Positions 1-11,843 of a DNA stretch of 64,000 nt are shown here, one piece after another (position 1 is the stretch's first letter; every line of letters begins with the position of its first letter). The notes under the pieces were generated by a model. It was not told where the DNA came from and searched no databases. It was given only the letters and a program-made list of their open reading frames with translations. A program made the position numbers and the translations under genes. Source of the stretch: Rhopalosiphum padi (lineage: Eukaryota > Arthropoda > Insecta > Hemiptera > Aphididae); contig NC_083599.1 of NCBI RefSeq assembly GCF_020882245.1, positions 57,996,748 to 58,060,747 of the forward strand, read 5' to 3'.

Positions 1-720
1 TTATAGCTACGTAGTGTCACACTATCGGAGACGAGTAATGCATAACCACTATAATCCACTGACCGGATGTACAACTGTTGGCTATTTATCAATATCGGAT
101 CAATGGTAAATTTTTGTTTATAAATATAAGTAATAATAATAATAATAATAAATTTATTGCAACATCACAAGTTTTTGCATCAAATTTTAAAATTATAAAT
201 ACAATATTGTAGCACCTCCGGTAACCAAAACTTGTGCTGGAGGAGTAGTTCTGCAGGTATAAATAGTAAAAAAAAAAATATAATATATAATATAATACTG
301 AATAGTAGATGTATCAAACAAATGAAACAATAAACATTAGGTACACGTACTTAGTTCTATACTATAATGATGCTTACTTACAACTAACTAGAAATATAAA
401 AATTTATACACACAATCATGATATTACTATAAATATAAAATATAGGTAGCAACTAGCAAATTACATTAAGTAGGTTCAGTAGTTGTATGTACCTATACAA
501 CATTTAACTTACGAATGAACTTCCAGATCCGCGGGTGACCATCATAATTTCGTTACCACGGTGTACCTAAATCATTTTATTTTCTTATGTGTAAGTTAAT
601 CAATTAAAAGTTAAAACACAGTACTAATTATTTAAACTATGCTACGTGTGAAGCTGTCTGGCTGTGATTACAATTATAATTATACGTTATTGTTGTTGCC
701 TTGTTGGATTCAAAAAATAT
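1..720. other. AT-rich intergenic DNA, no gene seen
   Basis: No open reading frame or motif I can support. There is a short AAT microsatellite near 130-152 and scattered poly-A/poly-T runs. The repeated TAGGTA/TACCTA-type words are common throughout the window. Confidence 0.5.
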
Positions 721-900
721 TAATGGGGGATTTGAATGAAATTGACGAAGCTTAATCTTTGAGCACTGATGGTAAAACCTATTGCCTACCTTGGTCAAAA
801 TATGACAATATAATTTTTAAAATCATAGGACAAAAAGAAGATTTTAAAAGTTTTCAAAAATATAATGTTCGGTGTAAATATTGTAAATCGTCTTAATTAG
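721..900 (+). pseudogene. Degenerate BED-type zinc finger fragment (hAT-like)
   Basis: The forward frame from about 724 reads an acidic start, an in-frame stop, then a segment with WSKYDNIIFKI and VRCKYCKSS. The CxxC pair preceded by a W and aromatic residues is what the start of a BED zinc finger looks like; a stop follows the cysteines, so the finger is broken. BED fingers sit at the N-terminus of hAT transposases. No catalytic region is visible nearby, so this is at most a fossil. It could also be a chance match; confidence is low. Confidence 0.3.
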
Positions 901-1338
901 TAATAATTACTAACAGCAGACATAAAGATTAGTTCCAATTTATTAAAGCACTATTATCGAGGTATTAGCTAAATACGTTATTTAATTGTATTAAAAAATA
1001 TTTTTATAGGTCTACATAATTATGATACCTATATATTTTTTAAATTTAAATAGGCAGGTACCTCATATCTATGTATTGCATGCCTCATGCAATATACCTA
1101 CTACCCATATTATGTTATAAGCTATAAATTAATCAGACAAAAAAAAAATATATTAAAAGTAGTTTTTTCATTAAACTGTTTTGTATGGTAGCCTATATAT
1201 TTTTGGTTAAATTAATGGGAAGAATTACTTGAATTATTAACAGTACCTACTATAGCTATATTTAAATATTAATACACTATAATTTAGTTGTATAGGTTTA
1301 ACTATTTAGTTTTGTATTTTAATATTTTATTGATTTAG

Positions 1339-1587
1339 ATGCAACATAAAAATGTTTGGACATTATCACTGCAGATAATGAATAAATTTGTTCAAACCAA
1401 ACTTGAGAAAAAAAGTGATAGTAAAGAATGTGTCAATGACAACCTAGATTTAAATAATGAATTGGAGATGAATGAAATAAAGTCCAAAGTTATTACGATA
1501 TTAGATTTCTCTAAAAGATGTTCTTCAGTTTCTCAAAGTAAGAATGGTCTTAAGCATGCTATTAAAAAAATTAAGTATATATTATAA
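1339..1587 (+). CDS. Short hypothetical ORF, 82 codons
   Basis: An open frame beginning with ATG and ending in TAA, rich in Lys, Asn, Ser and Glu, with no domain I recognise. It lies about 440 bases downstream of the BED-like fragment on the same strand and may be a further remnant of the same decayed element, but nothing proves the link. No signal peptide or membrane segment is visible. At this AT content an 82-codon frame can easily arise by chance. Confidence 0.2.
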   Translation: MQHKNVWTLSLQIMNKFVQTKLEKKSDSKECVNDNLDLNNELEMNEIKSKVITILDFSKRCSSVSQSKNGLKHAIKKIKYIL

Positions 1588-2900
1588 AGTATTTACCTTC
1601 CTAAATATGTTTATTAATCATTATCCATTTTATATTATTAATTTATTAACTTAATTTGAATATAATTTATAAAAAATAGATATAGATGTGTATTATCGTT
1701 ATTATTATAATGTTAATTTATAACACTGAATTGAAAAAAAAAGTATTCGAAAAATATTTGGAATACTTCATAAAAAGTATTTCAAATATTTGGGAATACT
1801 ATTATCATAAAGCCTTACGCAAGTCTGGTCTTTTTTAATAACATTGCAAACCATATAATTTTGTTTATGTGGTAATAAATATATCAACTAGAACTTTCCT
1901 GAAGCTTCCTGATTATGGTTAAAATGAATTATTCGTTGAAGGCTTAGAAAACCCACATTGAATTATCTATATAAGTATAACAGGCTCTCCTGCCTCGTTG
2001 TATTATAATTTAATAATGGTTTTAAAAACTTTCACGGAGTCTAAGAAGTCTGTCTTACAAGCGTATACAACCTAGCAAATTTGCGTTCAGAAAAACCAAT
2101 TCGTGTTGTTATAGATTTAATATTAATTACTATAGAGTAAGTATTTTCAAACTTAAGAAAATTAAGAACATTATCTGTGGTAGGATATATATTTTGTACA
2201 GTATTTCTATAGTTAGCGAAATAGCGAGTTATGAGTATACCTATATTAAATATTTCCTATTTTCCAACACACTATCTACAACATAGAAATGCTCATAATT
2301 TTAGTTTGGTCCTTAAATAGTTTTTCAAATATATACTTATTGTTTTTATGCTCGCCCAAATACCCGGTTAATATAATACATCTGTCTGGTAACTTATTAT
2401 TTTTATAACGATTTTAGGACTGTATTAGTAGTCTTCGCAAAATTATAAAATTATAATGTACAGTGTAGACCGGCATATTGAACCACAGATATTAAAGTAT
2501 TATTATATAATATACAGTATACGAGTGATAATTTGTACTACACCATTATTCGCTCTGCCATATATAACTAAACAGAATGAAGACCGTCTTTATACACAAG
2601 ACAGACGAGAGTTATACGCATACAAAACATTGTCCGTATGAAACCATTATCAGTACATTTCTGTCGTGCGGAAGTCGACGTGGCAGTGTAAACATTATTT
2701 TTGAGTTATATGCCGCAGGTCGTTAATAGAATATTACAATAACAATATAGAACCGATTAAATTACGATGACGAATATTGTATACCACAACCGCGGTATAA
2801 ACGGTCGAGAGCCGTATTGTTGAGCGTACTAACTATACATTATTATGTACACTATTACGCGTATATGTAAGGGGTAAACAATAATTACATCAATATAACA
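1588..2900. other. Intergenic DNA, no supported gene
   Basis: AT-rich DNA without recognisable coding content. Near 1740-1800 there is a run of loosely repeated words built around AGTATTC/AATATTTGG in both orientations. The 61-codon forward frame at 2456-2641 shows no family features and I do not regard it as a gene. Confidence 0.5.
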
Positions 2901-3950
2901 ATACACTAGTCCACGGTGTATCGTCGGCGAGTTGGGCGTACAGTGAGTGGCGTTGGTGTCGTGTAGATATGATATTATATATATATATGTAGTGGCGGCG
3001 ATTCGTTTAGGTGGTGGAGTACACATCCCTCGCAATTGTGTGCGCGAGCGGACGACGCCCCTTCAATTAGCTACGGCGGCGGTGGAAAGGGATTTCCGAC
3101 CGGAGGCCAAGTAATTCCCTCGAGCAGTCTATATATAAACATACACACACACTAACACTAACCGCTCAGAGTATTTCCGCTTTGCCAGCACACACAAACA
3201 CTTTCTCTCTCTCTCATACACACACACACACAATACACGACGTATATATATATATATATATACGTATATAAAACTGCAATTTGGTGGGCGACGGACGAGC
3301 GTAGTATAGTTCCGGCACGAAAAGGGCGCGCTATTCCTCCCTTCGCGCAAGACCTTAACTGCGCGCGTGCGTGTGTATACGATCATCGTTGAATACAAAT
3401 AAAGCGCCGCTGACTTATTGCCAATTATCCGAGGTTAATCTGTCACGAATAAACTTCCGTCGCAAACGTTTTCGGCTCTCTGGCCCCGAGAACCCTCTCG
3501 TGTCAAATTATCTTCGTATCGATCGCCCGGCGCCGCGGCGGTGGCGCGACGAGTGCTGTCTCTATCTCTATTTCACCGCCTCTCGTGCACACTCTCTGTC
3601 TCTCTCGCGCGCGCGCGGCCGCACACTCTCTCTTTCTCTCTTACAAATCGCACACGCACTATCTCTTCATCTCGTCCCCTTTCGATCCCGCGTTTCTCTC
3701 CTCGCCCGGTCTCTCCTGTTTTCCGTCTCGGCTACAGCGTATCTATATGTACACACGTACGAGCGCACCCCCTCCTCTCGCTAGCCTCTTACGCAGTGTC
3801 ACGACGATTACCACACACACCAGTGGCACGTTTCGGAGTGTATATATATATACACATTTCTGGGGCGTGAACCGACGAAATCCTTTTTAACCTATTTTTA
3901 CTTTCAGAACTTACGGGGACCGACGTACGAGATACGGGCGTACAACATAC
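2900..3950. promoter_or_regulatory. CpG-rich stretch with CT/CA/TA microsatellites, possible promoter or 5' UTR
   Basis: GC and CpG content rise sharply compared with both flanks. The stretch contains CTCTCT runs, CGCGCG, CACACA and TATATA microsatellites and several overlapping frames of low-complexity Ser/Arg/Leu composition, which look like by-products of the repeats and not proteins. A polypyrimidine tract followed by CAG occurs near 3900-3907. CpG-rich blocks in otherwise AT-rich insect DNA often mark transcription starts or 5' UTR exons. No coding exon can be assigned and the direction is unknown. Confidence 0.35.
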
Positions 3951-4780
3951 CCATACATGTCTCTAATTAGGAAATGTTATAATATTCTCAACAGTTAATC
4001 ATCGCCGTTTCGCGTATAAATGATATGACATAACCAGAAAATATATTACCAGCAAGTGCAATAATAAATAATACTGTGTTCCACGATAAAACGGCTAAAA
4101 CACATATAAGCACTAAATAATAAATTAAGTTCAAGTCTATTTACAATGTAGAAAACATAATTTCGACATCTATTCAAAATAGTAACTGTCAAGAACTTAC
4201 ATTTATTACAGACATTATTCAACTTATATATTTTTTTAATTTTTAATATTACAATTATTTATAAACGCTTTACAATTCTTACAAAAATCAAAATAATAAT
4301 AATTACAGGATAGATTAAAATAACCGGCAAAGTCACTCTGCTTTATTGAAAATGTCAAGTGTACGTCATTATTGAGTATAACTAGTATAAGTGAATGTAA
4401 TGGTTGTAACAAAATTGAAAACGTGGTTGTTTTCTGTATTTGTTAACTTTTTTTATTCAAAACAAAAATTATTTCAGTCGTACAAAATACCAATATTATT
4501 TACAATAGTTTTAAATAATGAATACAATCACAATAAAATAATACAATGGAATTTTTGTAACGTAATATTTATATGAATAATAATATTAACAGTATTATAC
4601 CTAAGCGGATGGGATGATATTAGGCAAGGAATAATATATATAATAGTTAGTAATTAGTTTCAGTAAATTACTTACCTTACCTGAATATTAAGGGGATATA
4701 TCGTATATAACACATGGGTTATAATACGGACTGAACGCTAACGTCTATGGTCACACACGCGGGTACACCGATATCTCTTT
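3950..4780. other. AT-rich intergenic DNA
   Basis: No supported gene. The 61-codon forward frame at 4391-4576 is Asn/Lys/Phe rich, as expected by chance at this base composition. Confidence 0.45.
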
Positions 4781-4781
4781 A

Positions 4782-4835
4782 CCGTCTTGCAACGACTAAT
4801 ACTCGTTGCCACTATAGATAATAAAATAGCCGCGG
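4782..4835. repeat. Hairpin motif copy 1
   Basis: CCGTCTTGCAACG, a short loop, then CGTTGCCA. The arms GCAACGA and TCGTTGC pair perfectly across a 7 base loop. An outer CCG at the start could pair with the CGG near 4833. Confidence 0.6.
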
Positions 4836-4991
4836 TGCGATACAGAAAATAATAATAAATAGATATTTAGCACGACTCGGGTCACCGTCGACCACAACAA
4901 ATAAATATTATATCGTAGTCGTTGCCGATAAAGAATATGTTGTGATCGAAGGTGAAGTGTGTCCGGAATATTATGGTTTTTGTCCTATAGT

Positions 4992-5041
4992 CCCGTCTTG
5001 CAACGCTGGTACACGTTGCCAGGATTATAGATAAAAACGGG
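4992..5041. repeat. Hairpin motif copy 2
   Basis: The same CCGTCTTGCAACG ... CGTTGCCA arrangement as copy 1 with a different loop (CTGGTACA). It is followed by ATTATAGATAAAAACGG, so the outer CCGT/ACGG pairing is also kept. Confidence 0.6.
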
Positions 5042-5089
5042 TGGTAAACAAGAAAAGAACGAATTTAATTTTACGGTTCCACGTTCATT

Positions 5090-5138
5090 CCGTCTTGCAA
5101 CGATTATACTCGTTGCCAGAATATAAAAATAAAACGGG
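5090..5138. repeat. Hairpin motif copy 3
   Basis: Third copy: CCGTCTTGCAACG, loop ATTATA, CTCGTTGCCA, then AT-rich sequence ending in AAAACGGG. Stem bases are identical to the other copies while the loop and spacer differ. Confidence 0.6.
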
Positions 5139-5559
5139 AAATTAAGGGTAATATTTTCTGACATTTTATAGTACCTAATAATGTAAATTAGTATTTACTA
5201 TGACACAAAAATTTCGGATTTTTAAGTAAGATAGGTACTAGGTTACTAGGTAGGTAAATACATTAAAGGCAAATATAATTTTTATAACTATATTAGGTAT
5301 GTATATTAATACAATGTAATATACAATAAAAAGTAACATTATCTATTTATATTGTAAAGATAACGTTGCTGAGAAGTATTATGATACACAAACTGGAGAT
5401 GATCATCCTAACAATAATACAAATGTATATGGCAGGAGTATATTGGAAATGTATTACAAAAACATCGAATTAAAAGTATTAAAAGGTTGGTTTTTTTATC
5501 TAAATTAATTTATTGTAAAATATTTTTTAATTAATAATATCTTGTATTGTAATTCAATG

Positions 5560-6100
5560 ATGAAATCATCGTTTAGAAGAAAGTTTCTTCGGGAATTTTG
5601 TCCAAACTGCAAAGGTTCACATATGGATATAATCATAAAAACTGTACAACAATTACAAAAGACTGTAGAGGAACAACAAAATGAATCCACCAACATTTAA
5701 AATGGTTCAAATCGTCATCAACGCCTCCGATCTGGCAACTAAATTGACTGATGCCAAAGAAAAATTAGTCATCATTGACTTTTTTGCCAGATGGTGTAAT
5801 CTATGTAAACCAATAGCTCCATTCGTAGAAAAAATCGCCAACAAGTACCCTGATGTCAAATGATTATGCTGATGAATGTGTAGAGATGCTGCTATTGAGT
5901 ATAACATTCAAAAAATTGATTACGAACATGGATTACGAACGTAAACGTTATAAACTACAATGTCTCGATTGTGGTAGTGTTTAAAATTATGACTATAAAT
6001 TAAAACACGAGCATGATTTACATCAGGGGAAAATTGTAAAAATACAACACTTTGATGCTCTTAGCAACCCGTTTGCAATATCAAAAAAAAAAATAAGGTA
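5560..6100 (+). pseudogene. Thioredoxin-like pseudogene, truncated and frameshifted
   Basis: The frame from 5704 (MVQIV) encodes the first half of a thioredoxin: a beta strand region with DLATKLTDAKEKLVIIDFFA, then WCNLCKP at the active-site position, then APFVEKIANKYPDVK. Family members normally carry WCGPC; both cysteines survive here but the two residues between them differ. After PDVK a stop appears (TGA at 5862-5864). The next piece, ADECVE, continues in another frame, and DAAIEYNIQ returns after a one-base loss near 5884-5888. Homology ends near 5915, so the second half of the fold is missing. There is no intron, which would fit a processed copy. Flanking frames (5560-5690 with CPNCKG; 5928-6090 with CLDCG and HEHDLHQGK) look like zinc-finger scraps of another element. 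The piece is unlikely to make working thioredoxin. Confidence 0.7.
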
Positions 6101-6589
6101 TGTTTTTTTTTTTGGTTTGATTTTTTATTTTTATGATAATAATGGTAATTATTGTAAAATAATATTAATATTAATAATAATATTATATATTATATTTTAT
6201 ATTACTTATTTATATTTTATTATTATAATTTTTAAACAAATGTAAGTACTAGTTTATATGCATTGTTATTTTTCTATGTGTTAATATGTTTTTATTTTTT
6301 TTTTAGCAGGCTTAAGAATTTGTGAACTAGAGCCCAAATCATGTGATACTGTTCTACAGGCCAGTACTGAAATGGTATAGATTTTATAACATCAAGTTCT
6401 GCTTTATTTATTTCTTTCTCATTAGGCTATAGTTAAGTAAGAAGTGTTTCAGATGAAAATATGTTATTTGATACTCGACCACGACAACGTTTTTCAGTAT
6501 AAACTACCAAGAGTTTTCATCAAAATAGATAAAGTTTGACTCATAAATATTGAAAATTGATGACTACGGCATAATTTAATTTGTCTTAT

Positions 6590-7560
6590 TTGTTGATAAT
6601 TAGTTTTGTCATCAGAGACAGATTTTAACTAAAATTTCCGAGCTAACAAAGTCTACATCATTCATTTGAATTACTTTTAATAGATTTTTCATTTTATGTG
6701 TTTTCATAACGTATATATATAGTTTTAAGGAATATAAAGCCTTTGTTGGTATTTTAAAGCTGACTAAATATCACTGATTTTTCTGTCATTGGGTAAAAAA
6801 CTGTGGCCAAGGTCAAGTACTTGAGTGTTATAGTATCAAGTTCAATGTTAATGGAAATAGTTTTCAATAGTTAAATTATTTTTATATTTTTATTTGTCCA
6901 CCACATGGATCAGACCAAAAAACGAGTTCTTTTAAAGAACTTTTTTAATATTGTGATTCAAATTATTATTTTTATATGTTTCCTCAGACATTTTCCAACT
7001 TCTTGTACTCCTCTTCCTGACTGACCTTCCAATAGAACATAACAATATTCCTGATGTTCCTTTCTACTATAAATTCCAGTGTTATATAACCAAAGTTGTC
7101 TCTTATAAAATATAATATTAGTAGGTAATCTAGAAAGAAGTAATATTCTTTCCATATCTTAGGTAAAACATTGGAAATATTCACATTCTTTTGATTTTTT
7201 CAAATATTTTTTAATAATACCTGTGTATTTTCAGCCAAATTTAAATGTTCAGTATGATTTAATGTTAACTCTTGTTTTTTTAGTGTATTAGCTTCATTAT
7301 TTATTTGAACATTTATTGAATCAAAAATTCAAAAGTATTGCATGTATCATTTTTAAATTAATATTATCATAAAAAAACCTTTTATATGATGAGAAACTGA
7401 CTGGTTCTGTTATATTTTCTTATTTGTATATTGCGTACATTTTATCCAAAATTATATCTAGCGGTAAGTATTGAAATGTAGATTGCTCTCTACAATAATG
7501 AGATTTATATTTGGGAACCTTGTCTATATGATCTTTAATTGATTCAAGTTTTTTATCCGA
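6590..7560 (-). pseudogene. Degenerate transposon-type protein (WSDPCGGQ family)
   Basis: Reading the minus strand and allowing frame changes gives, in order: KYKSHYCRE, PVSFSSYKRFF, LPTNIIFYKRQLWLYNTGIY, EGQSGRGVQEVG.CLRKHI, FWSDPCGGQ, and a tail with LGHSFLPNDRK-like and DFVSSEIL segments. From memory these blocks recur in this order in a large uncharacterised, transposon-like protein group in arthropod genomes. The SD of WSDPCGGQ is a plausible catalytic aspartate, but I cannot assign a superfamily. Multiple stops and frameshifts break the frame, so it is a fossil. Confidence 0.5.
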
Positions 7561-7699
7561 AATTTTGTTTAAGCCTACCTAATAATAAACAACAAGTTTG
7601 TTGTATAATTATATAATATTAAAAGGGTTATAGTAATTACTGTTATTATTAAAACATACATTTACAAACATTATTATTTTTTAAAATGTCTACACATGC

Positions 7700-9220
7700 T
7701 TTTTATAAACTCATACCTCGTGATTTTGCCAGATCTACTTATATAAAAGTATACGTTTTTCATTATATACCTGTCTTTCCTTCGTTTTTTATCTTTTGTT
7801 GTTTTAGGAATTTCAACGCTATTAGTTTTAATATAAGTTTCATTGCGTATAATATTTAATCAGCTTATTGTTGACGGAGAGTTTGAATAAAAGTTTTGCA
7901 TAATTTCGATAATTTAATCAAAGTATACATTTTTTTTTTGTGAATATTTGAACATTTTTACATGTTAGAGTAACCTGGGGTAAGATAACGCACTTTTTTA
8001 TAAAATGCGTTTAAATAATAAAATATTATATTGTTGATATAAAAAAATTATTTTTGTATAGCAAATCTTGAATTAATTTCATTTTTTCAATCACAATTTT
8101 AATATTTCGAATAGTTTAGTTTTAAACACAAAAAACTAAACATAGGTATATAGGCATACATAGGTATGCATCATCTTACCTTGAGAGTATCACATATAGA
8201 AAAGTGTAGTTGATTTAACTCTCAAAAGTGTCAATGCTATGCACAACTGCGCGTCGTTTTCCAGCCAGTCCTAATTTGTTGTCAATTTAACAACAAAATG
8301 TTGGTCATAGCATTTATTTTAAATATATACTTAGTAGTTACCTATATTTAAATTCCGAGTTGGAATAACCACTACCTTATTTGAAACAATTACAATGTGG
8401 GTGACTACGAGTATAATAAGTTGTATTATTGTTAAAATAACACCGAAGATAAATGAAACTAACTATATTTATAATCAATTTAACTAAATTATTGTAGTTG
8501 TTTGATAAGAAAAATTAATGTAGAATGTGATATGCAAGTGTTAAATTAACCTCATTTATGTTATTGATTTAATTGAAAGAAAATATTGAATCAACAAATT
8601 TTAAAAATTCAAAATAATCTTCTTGTATGTTACTTTTACCAAATAATTTTGAATATTTTTTACCTAAATAGTTTTTACTATTGCATAACACACAATTCAC
8701 AAATAGATAATATGATATTTTTATATGATAATATACCTAAGCATAAATTATGTTATTAAAATTAAGAATGATTGTTTTTTTTTTTAATTAACTTCTTTAA
8801 AAATATTAAATATTACAGTAAGCTAAGGAACTGATATAAGTAATATCGACTTGTAGTCTACCAAGCTGTAATTTAAATGTTATGAATAATTAAAAATAAG
8901 GAATTTTTGACATTCGTCATTTATGCTATGTTATATAGGTAAACATAATACAAGATAAATAAATGAACAATTTTTTATATACAAATCAAACTTATTTATG
9001 CCACAAAAACAATTAGGTAAATAAGTAACTAATACCTATATATTATACAAAATTTTCAAATCAATACATAATAAAAAAGATATACTAGTAGGTAGGTAAA
9101 AACAACAAAATAATATTAGATTTTAAACACATTAAAATTATAATGCATACCTTAATGATACAAACATAGTTCCATTATTTTAAGTCCTGTCAATAGTAGA
9201 AGTTGGATCTGGTAAATCTG
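7700..9220. other. AT-rich intergenic DNA
   Basis: No supported gene. The sequence GGGGTAAGAT near 7978 resembles words near 21,470 (CATCTTACCCC) and may be a fragment of a pogo-type terminal repeat, but neither end can be paired convincingly. Confidence 0.4.
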
Positions 9221-10400
9221 TTATTTACTAAAAAGTTGTAATTCAGGATTTAATTCTACTTGATAAGCATGGAAATGGTTATCAAAACCAATTGTTATTA
9301 ATGAATTAAATATAAAATATGGTACTATTGAGGTACCTATTACTATTTTTATTATTTTTCCAAATATACAACTATCTAAAGTTACTTCTAATACTAATAC
9401 CATACCAACTCTATAGGATACACCTTTAAAATTCATCCACGACACAAATGATTTTAACGCAATAGGTAATTGCTTTATATAACTAGATGGTATTTCATTA
9501 GTTGGGGAAATAATACAAATTTGACGTAACTTTAAATCTGATCTTAAACCAGTTTATGTAAGGTATCGGTTTATTATTTGCAATTGCAATTTATTTGTAA
9601 GGGTATAACCAAAGTTAATTCTACAAGGTATTGAATTTGAAAAAGCTTTTAAAATTTTATGTTTTGCTTCAAAGCGTATCGAAGAAGTTAATATTAACGG
9701 ACCGTTTTTAATTAAATGACTGCCATAATGGGTTAAAAAATGAAATTTTGGTTTAAGAGTACTATTAGAAAATAATAAATATAGCCGATTATGTTCAGCA
9801 ACTATATTGTTTAATAAATGGAAACATTCAAGTTGAATTTTTCTTGAACAGCAAATATCCACAATTTTATGTAACATTAAATATAATTTCCAAATTTCAG
9901 ATTCAATAGGAGTCAGCTCACCAACAATTAATCCAAAATATCTAACTAGACAAAGCATCTCTGAAGATGACATAATTATATAACCATTATTTAAATGATT
10001 TTGGTTAATTGCTGGTGGTGAATTTTTTTTTTCTGAGAAACCATATTCAAATAACATTATGCGGTTATTTAAACTCTCTAAAGTAATAAATTTATCTTTA
10101 ATTAGGTGTGTAATAATTAAAGCCATATCATAACGTGAAACCCTCTCTGTAATATCATGCATTATTTACAGTCACGTGATAATTGGGAATTTCATTAAAT
10201 ATACAAAGTTCACGTACACCTGTTTCTGATACATTGGCTTTTAAGACATCTAATTTATAATTTTCAGCATTTCTGAGACATTTTCATGTTTTCAATACTT
10301 CCTTTGTATAGTGCTTTTTTGAAACCTTTCCTAAAAGGATTTCGAGAATTCAAAAAATCAAATTGCTCTAATAAAGTGTATTGTTTCTGTGCCTGTATAG
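9200..10400 (-). pseudogene. C-terminal part of an EnSpm/CACTA-like transposase (MHDI..RYDMALI family), broken
   Basis: The minus strand encodes, from about 10,260 downwards, ENYKLDVLKANVSETGVREL, NEIPNYHVT, MHDITERVSRYDMALIITHL, then SSEMLCLVRYFGLIVGEL, KPKFHFLTHYGSHLIKNGP, SIRFEAKHKILK and YTLTNKLQLQ. The longest unbroken piece is 202 codons (9554-10162). A second piece (9221-9445) carries WMNFKGVSYRVGMVLVLEV, LFGKI-like CIFGKIIKI, and GFDNHFHAYQV, which I recognise as the C-terminal end of the same family. In-frame stops and shifts separate the pieces and the N-terminal half is absent. It lies just outside the nested element at 10.76-19.37 kb, on the same strand, but belongs to a different subfamily from the transposase there. 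Confidence 0.65.
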
Positions 10401-10492
10401 AAATTATTAAATAATATTATTGATTAAGTTAAATAATTAGTAGAACTTAATATACTTAATATAATTAAGTAGTAATTAAATAGTATTTTAAT

Positions 10493-10739
10493 AGGCGTAA
10501 TTAGAGGGGGGCTTGGGCAGAATTTATGGGTAAATTGTAAAATATGTATATGCATATAAACATTAGTACCTATTAACTTTATTTTTGTCTACAATATAAT
10601 AAAATATAATGTTTCATATTAACCAATAATCATTCAAATCAGTTGCAAATACCAATAGAAACAATAAATAATAATTAAATTAAAAATTAAAACATTTTTA
10701 GGAATTTAGCACCCCTAACATAAGGGACTAGTTACGCTT
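10493..10739. mobile_element. Possible small MITE with GGCGTAAYTAG ends
   Basis: GGCGTAATTAGAGG at the left and CTAGTTACGCTT at the right form an imperfect terminal inverted repeat about 250 bp apart, with G-rich and C-rich subterminal runs. No clear target duplication is visible. Confidence 0.35.
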
Positions 10740-10765
10740 GTGGGCTGTGTGTATTTTTATTTTAA

Positions 10766-11149
10766 GATGACGCCATACCCGCATGTGTTGTCTCTGTCTT
10801 ACTAACGTACATCATAACAAATTTTCGTTCAGTAGAATACATTTTGTGACGTTAGCTTTAATATTAGAGTAAATTTACCTATTAAAAAATTTAAAGGTAA
10901 GAATATTATCTAGACAATATTACATATGATTTTAATGATATTATCAGTTTAAAGTGAGTTATAGCTATGTAAAATATTACAACTTTAAAATGTTCATAAC
11001 TCACTTTAAAATTATAATATCAATAAAATCATATGTCATTGTCTAGATAATATTCTTACCTTTAAATTTTATAATAGGTAAATTTTCTCTAATATTAAAG
11101 CTAACGTCACAAAATGCATTCTACTGAACGAAATTTTGTTATGATGTAC
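10766..11149. mobile_element. TTAA-flanked foldback MITE, left part
   Basis: The element starts GATGACGCCATACCC directly after a TTAA at 10762-10765. Its left arm (to about 10,975) is repeated in inverted orientation from about 10,985 to 11,149, including TTTAAAGGTAAGAATATT and CTAACGTCACAAAATGC, so it forms a long hairpin with a tiny loop. The right arm stops at ATGATGTAC, where the EnSpm-like element begins; its last 42 bases lie at 19,322-19,363. Confidence 0.8.
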
Positions 11150-11843
11150 CCCACTGTGCAATAATGTGTACTATGAACATACAAGGTATGTTTCCATATA
11201 ACATGCAACATCAATTTGCATGTTGAATTTGCGTTTATGTGATGTCCCTGATACTGCTAATGTCCGGTGTTTGCAACCTAATCATCAACGTTTTAAATCT
11301 ATTAATTTCTAACATACCTGCAACTGCAATATAGTGTTTATAACAAAAAGTTATATTTGGGTTACATTGTAAACATAGTTAGAACGTCATATTGAAACAA
11401 TGAATAAACCTCTGTACTAATAATTGGAAAACAATAATAATAAAATATCTCAAGCCATATGCGGGGTATCGAACTTCGAACAGCGACGTACTTATCTAAA
11501 CGGGGCCCTAAATCCTACGCGTTACTACCTTTTTTTTTATCTTGGTATCGTCGAACCAGGGGAGTACTGCTTCTGCTCTGCATTCCCGCCGGTCCGCCAT
11601 CATTTATTGGTATAAAATTATTATAATAATTACATTTTAGTATTAGCTCGCGTGCTTGTTACCTTACAAAACTGGTTTACAATTGCGGTGTATTCTGCAA
11701 GCTTTCTTAGCTACCTAGTTTTTGGGTTCATACTAATAACTATTTACGAATTACAATTTGCGATAACACATATTTGATTGTTCGGGTCGTGGTTGTCCTT
11801 TTCACAGGCCGGCTAGCCAGCCCGCCGCCTTTGTAGTCTCGTA

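Noticed and set aside
3129..3890. Overlapping Ser/Leu/Arg-rich frames in the microsatellite region.
   Set aside because: Explained by CT/CG/CA repeats read in several frames at once.
11424..11615. 63-codon frame starting beside the LINE target duplication.
   Set aside because: It crosses the boundary between the EnSpm-like element and the LINE tail, so it cannot be an original gene.
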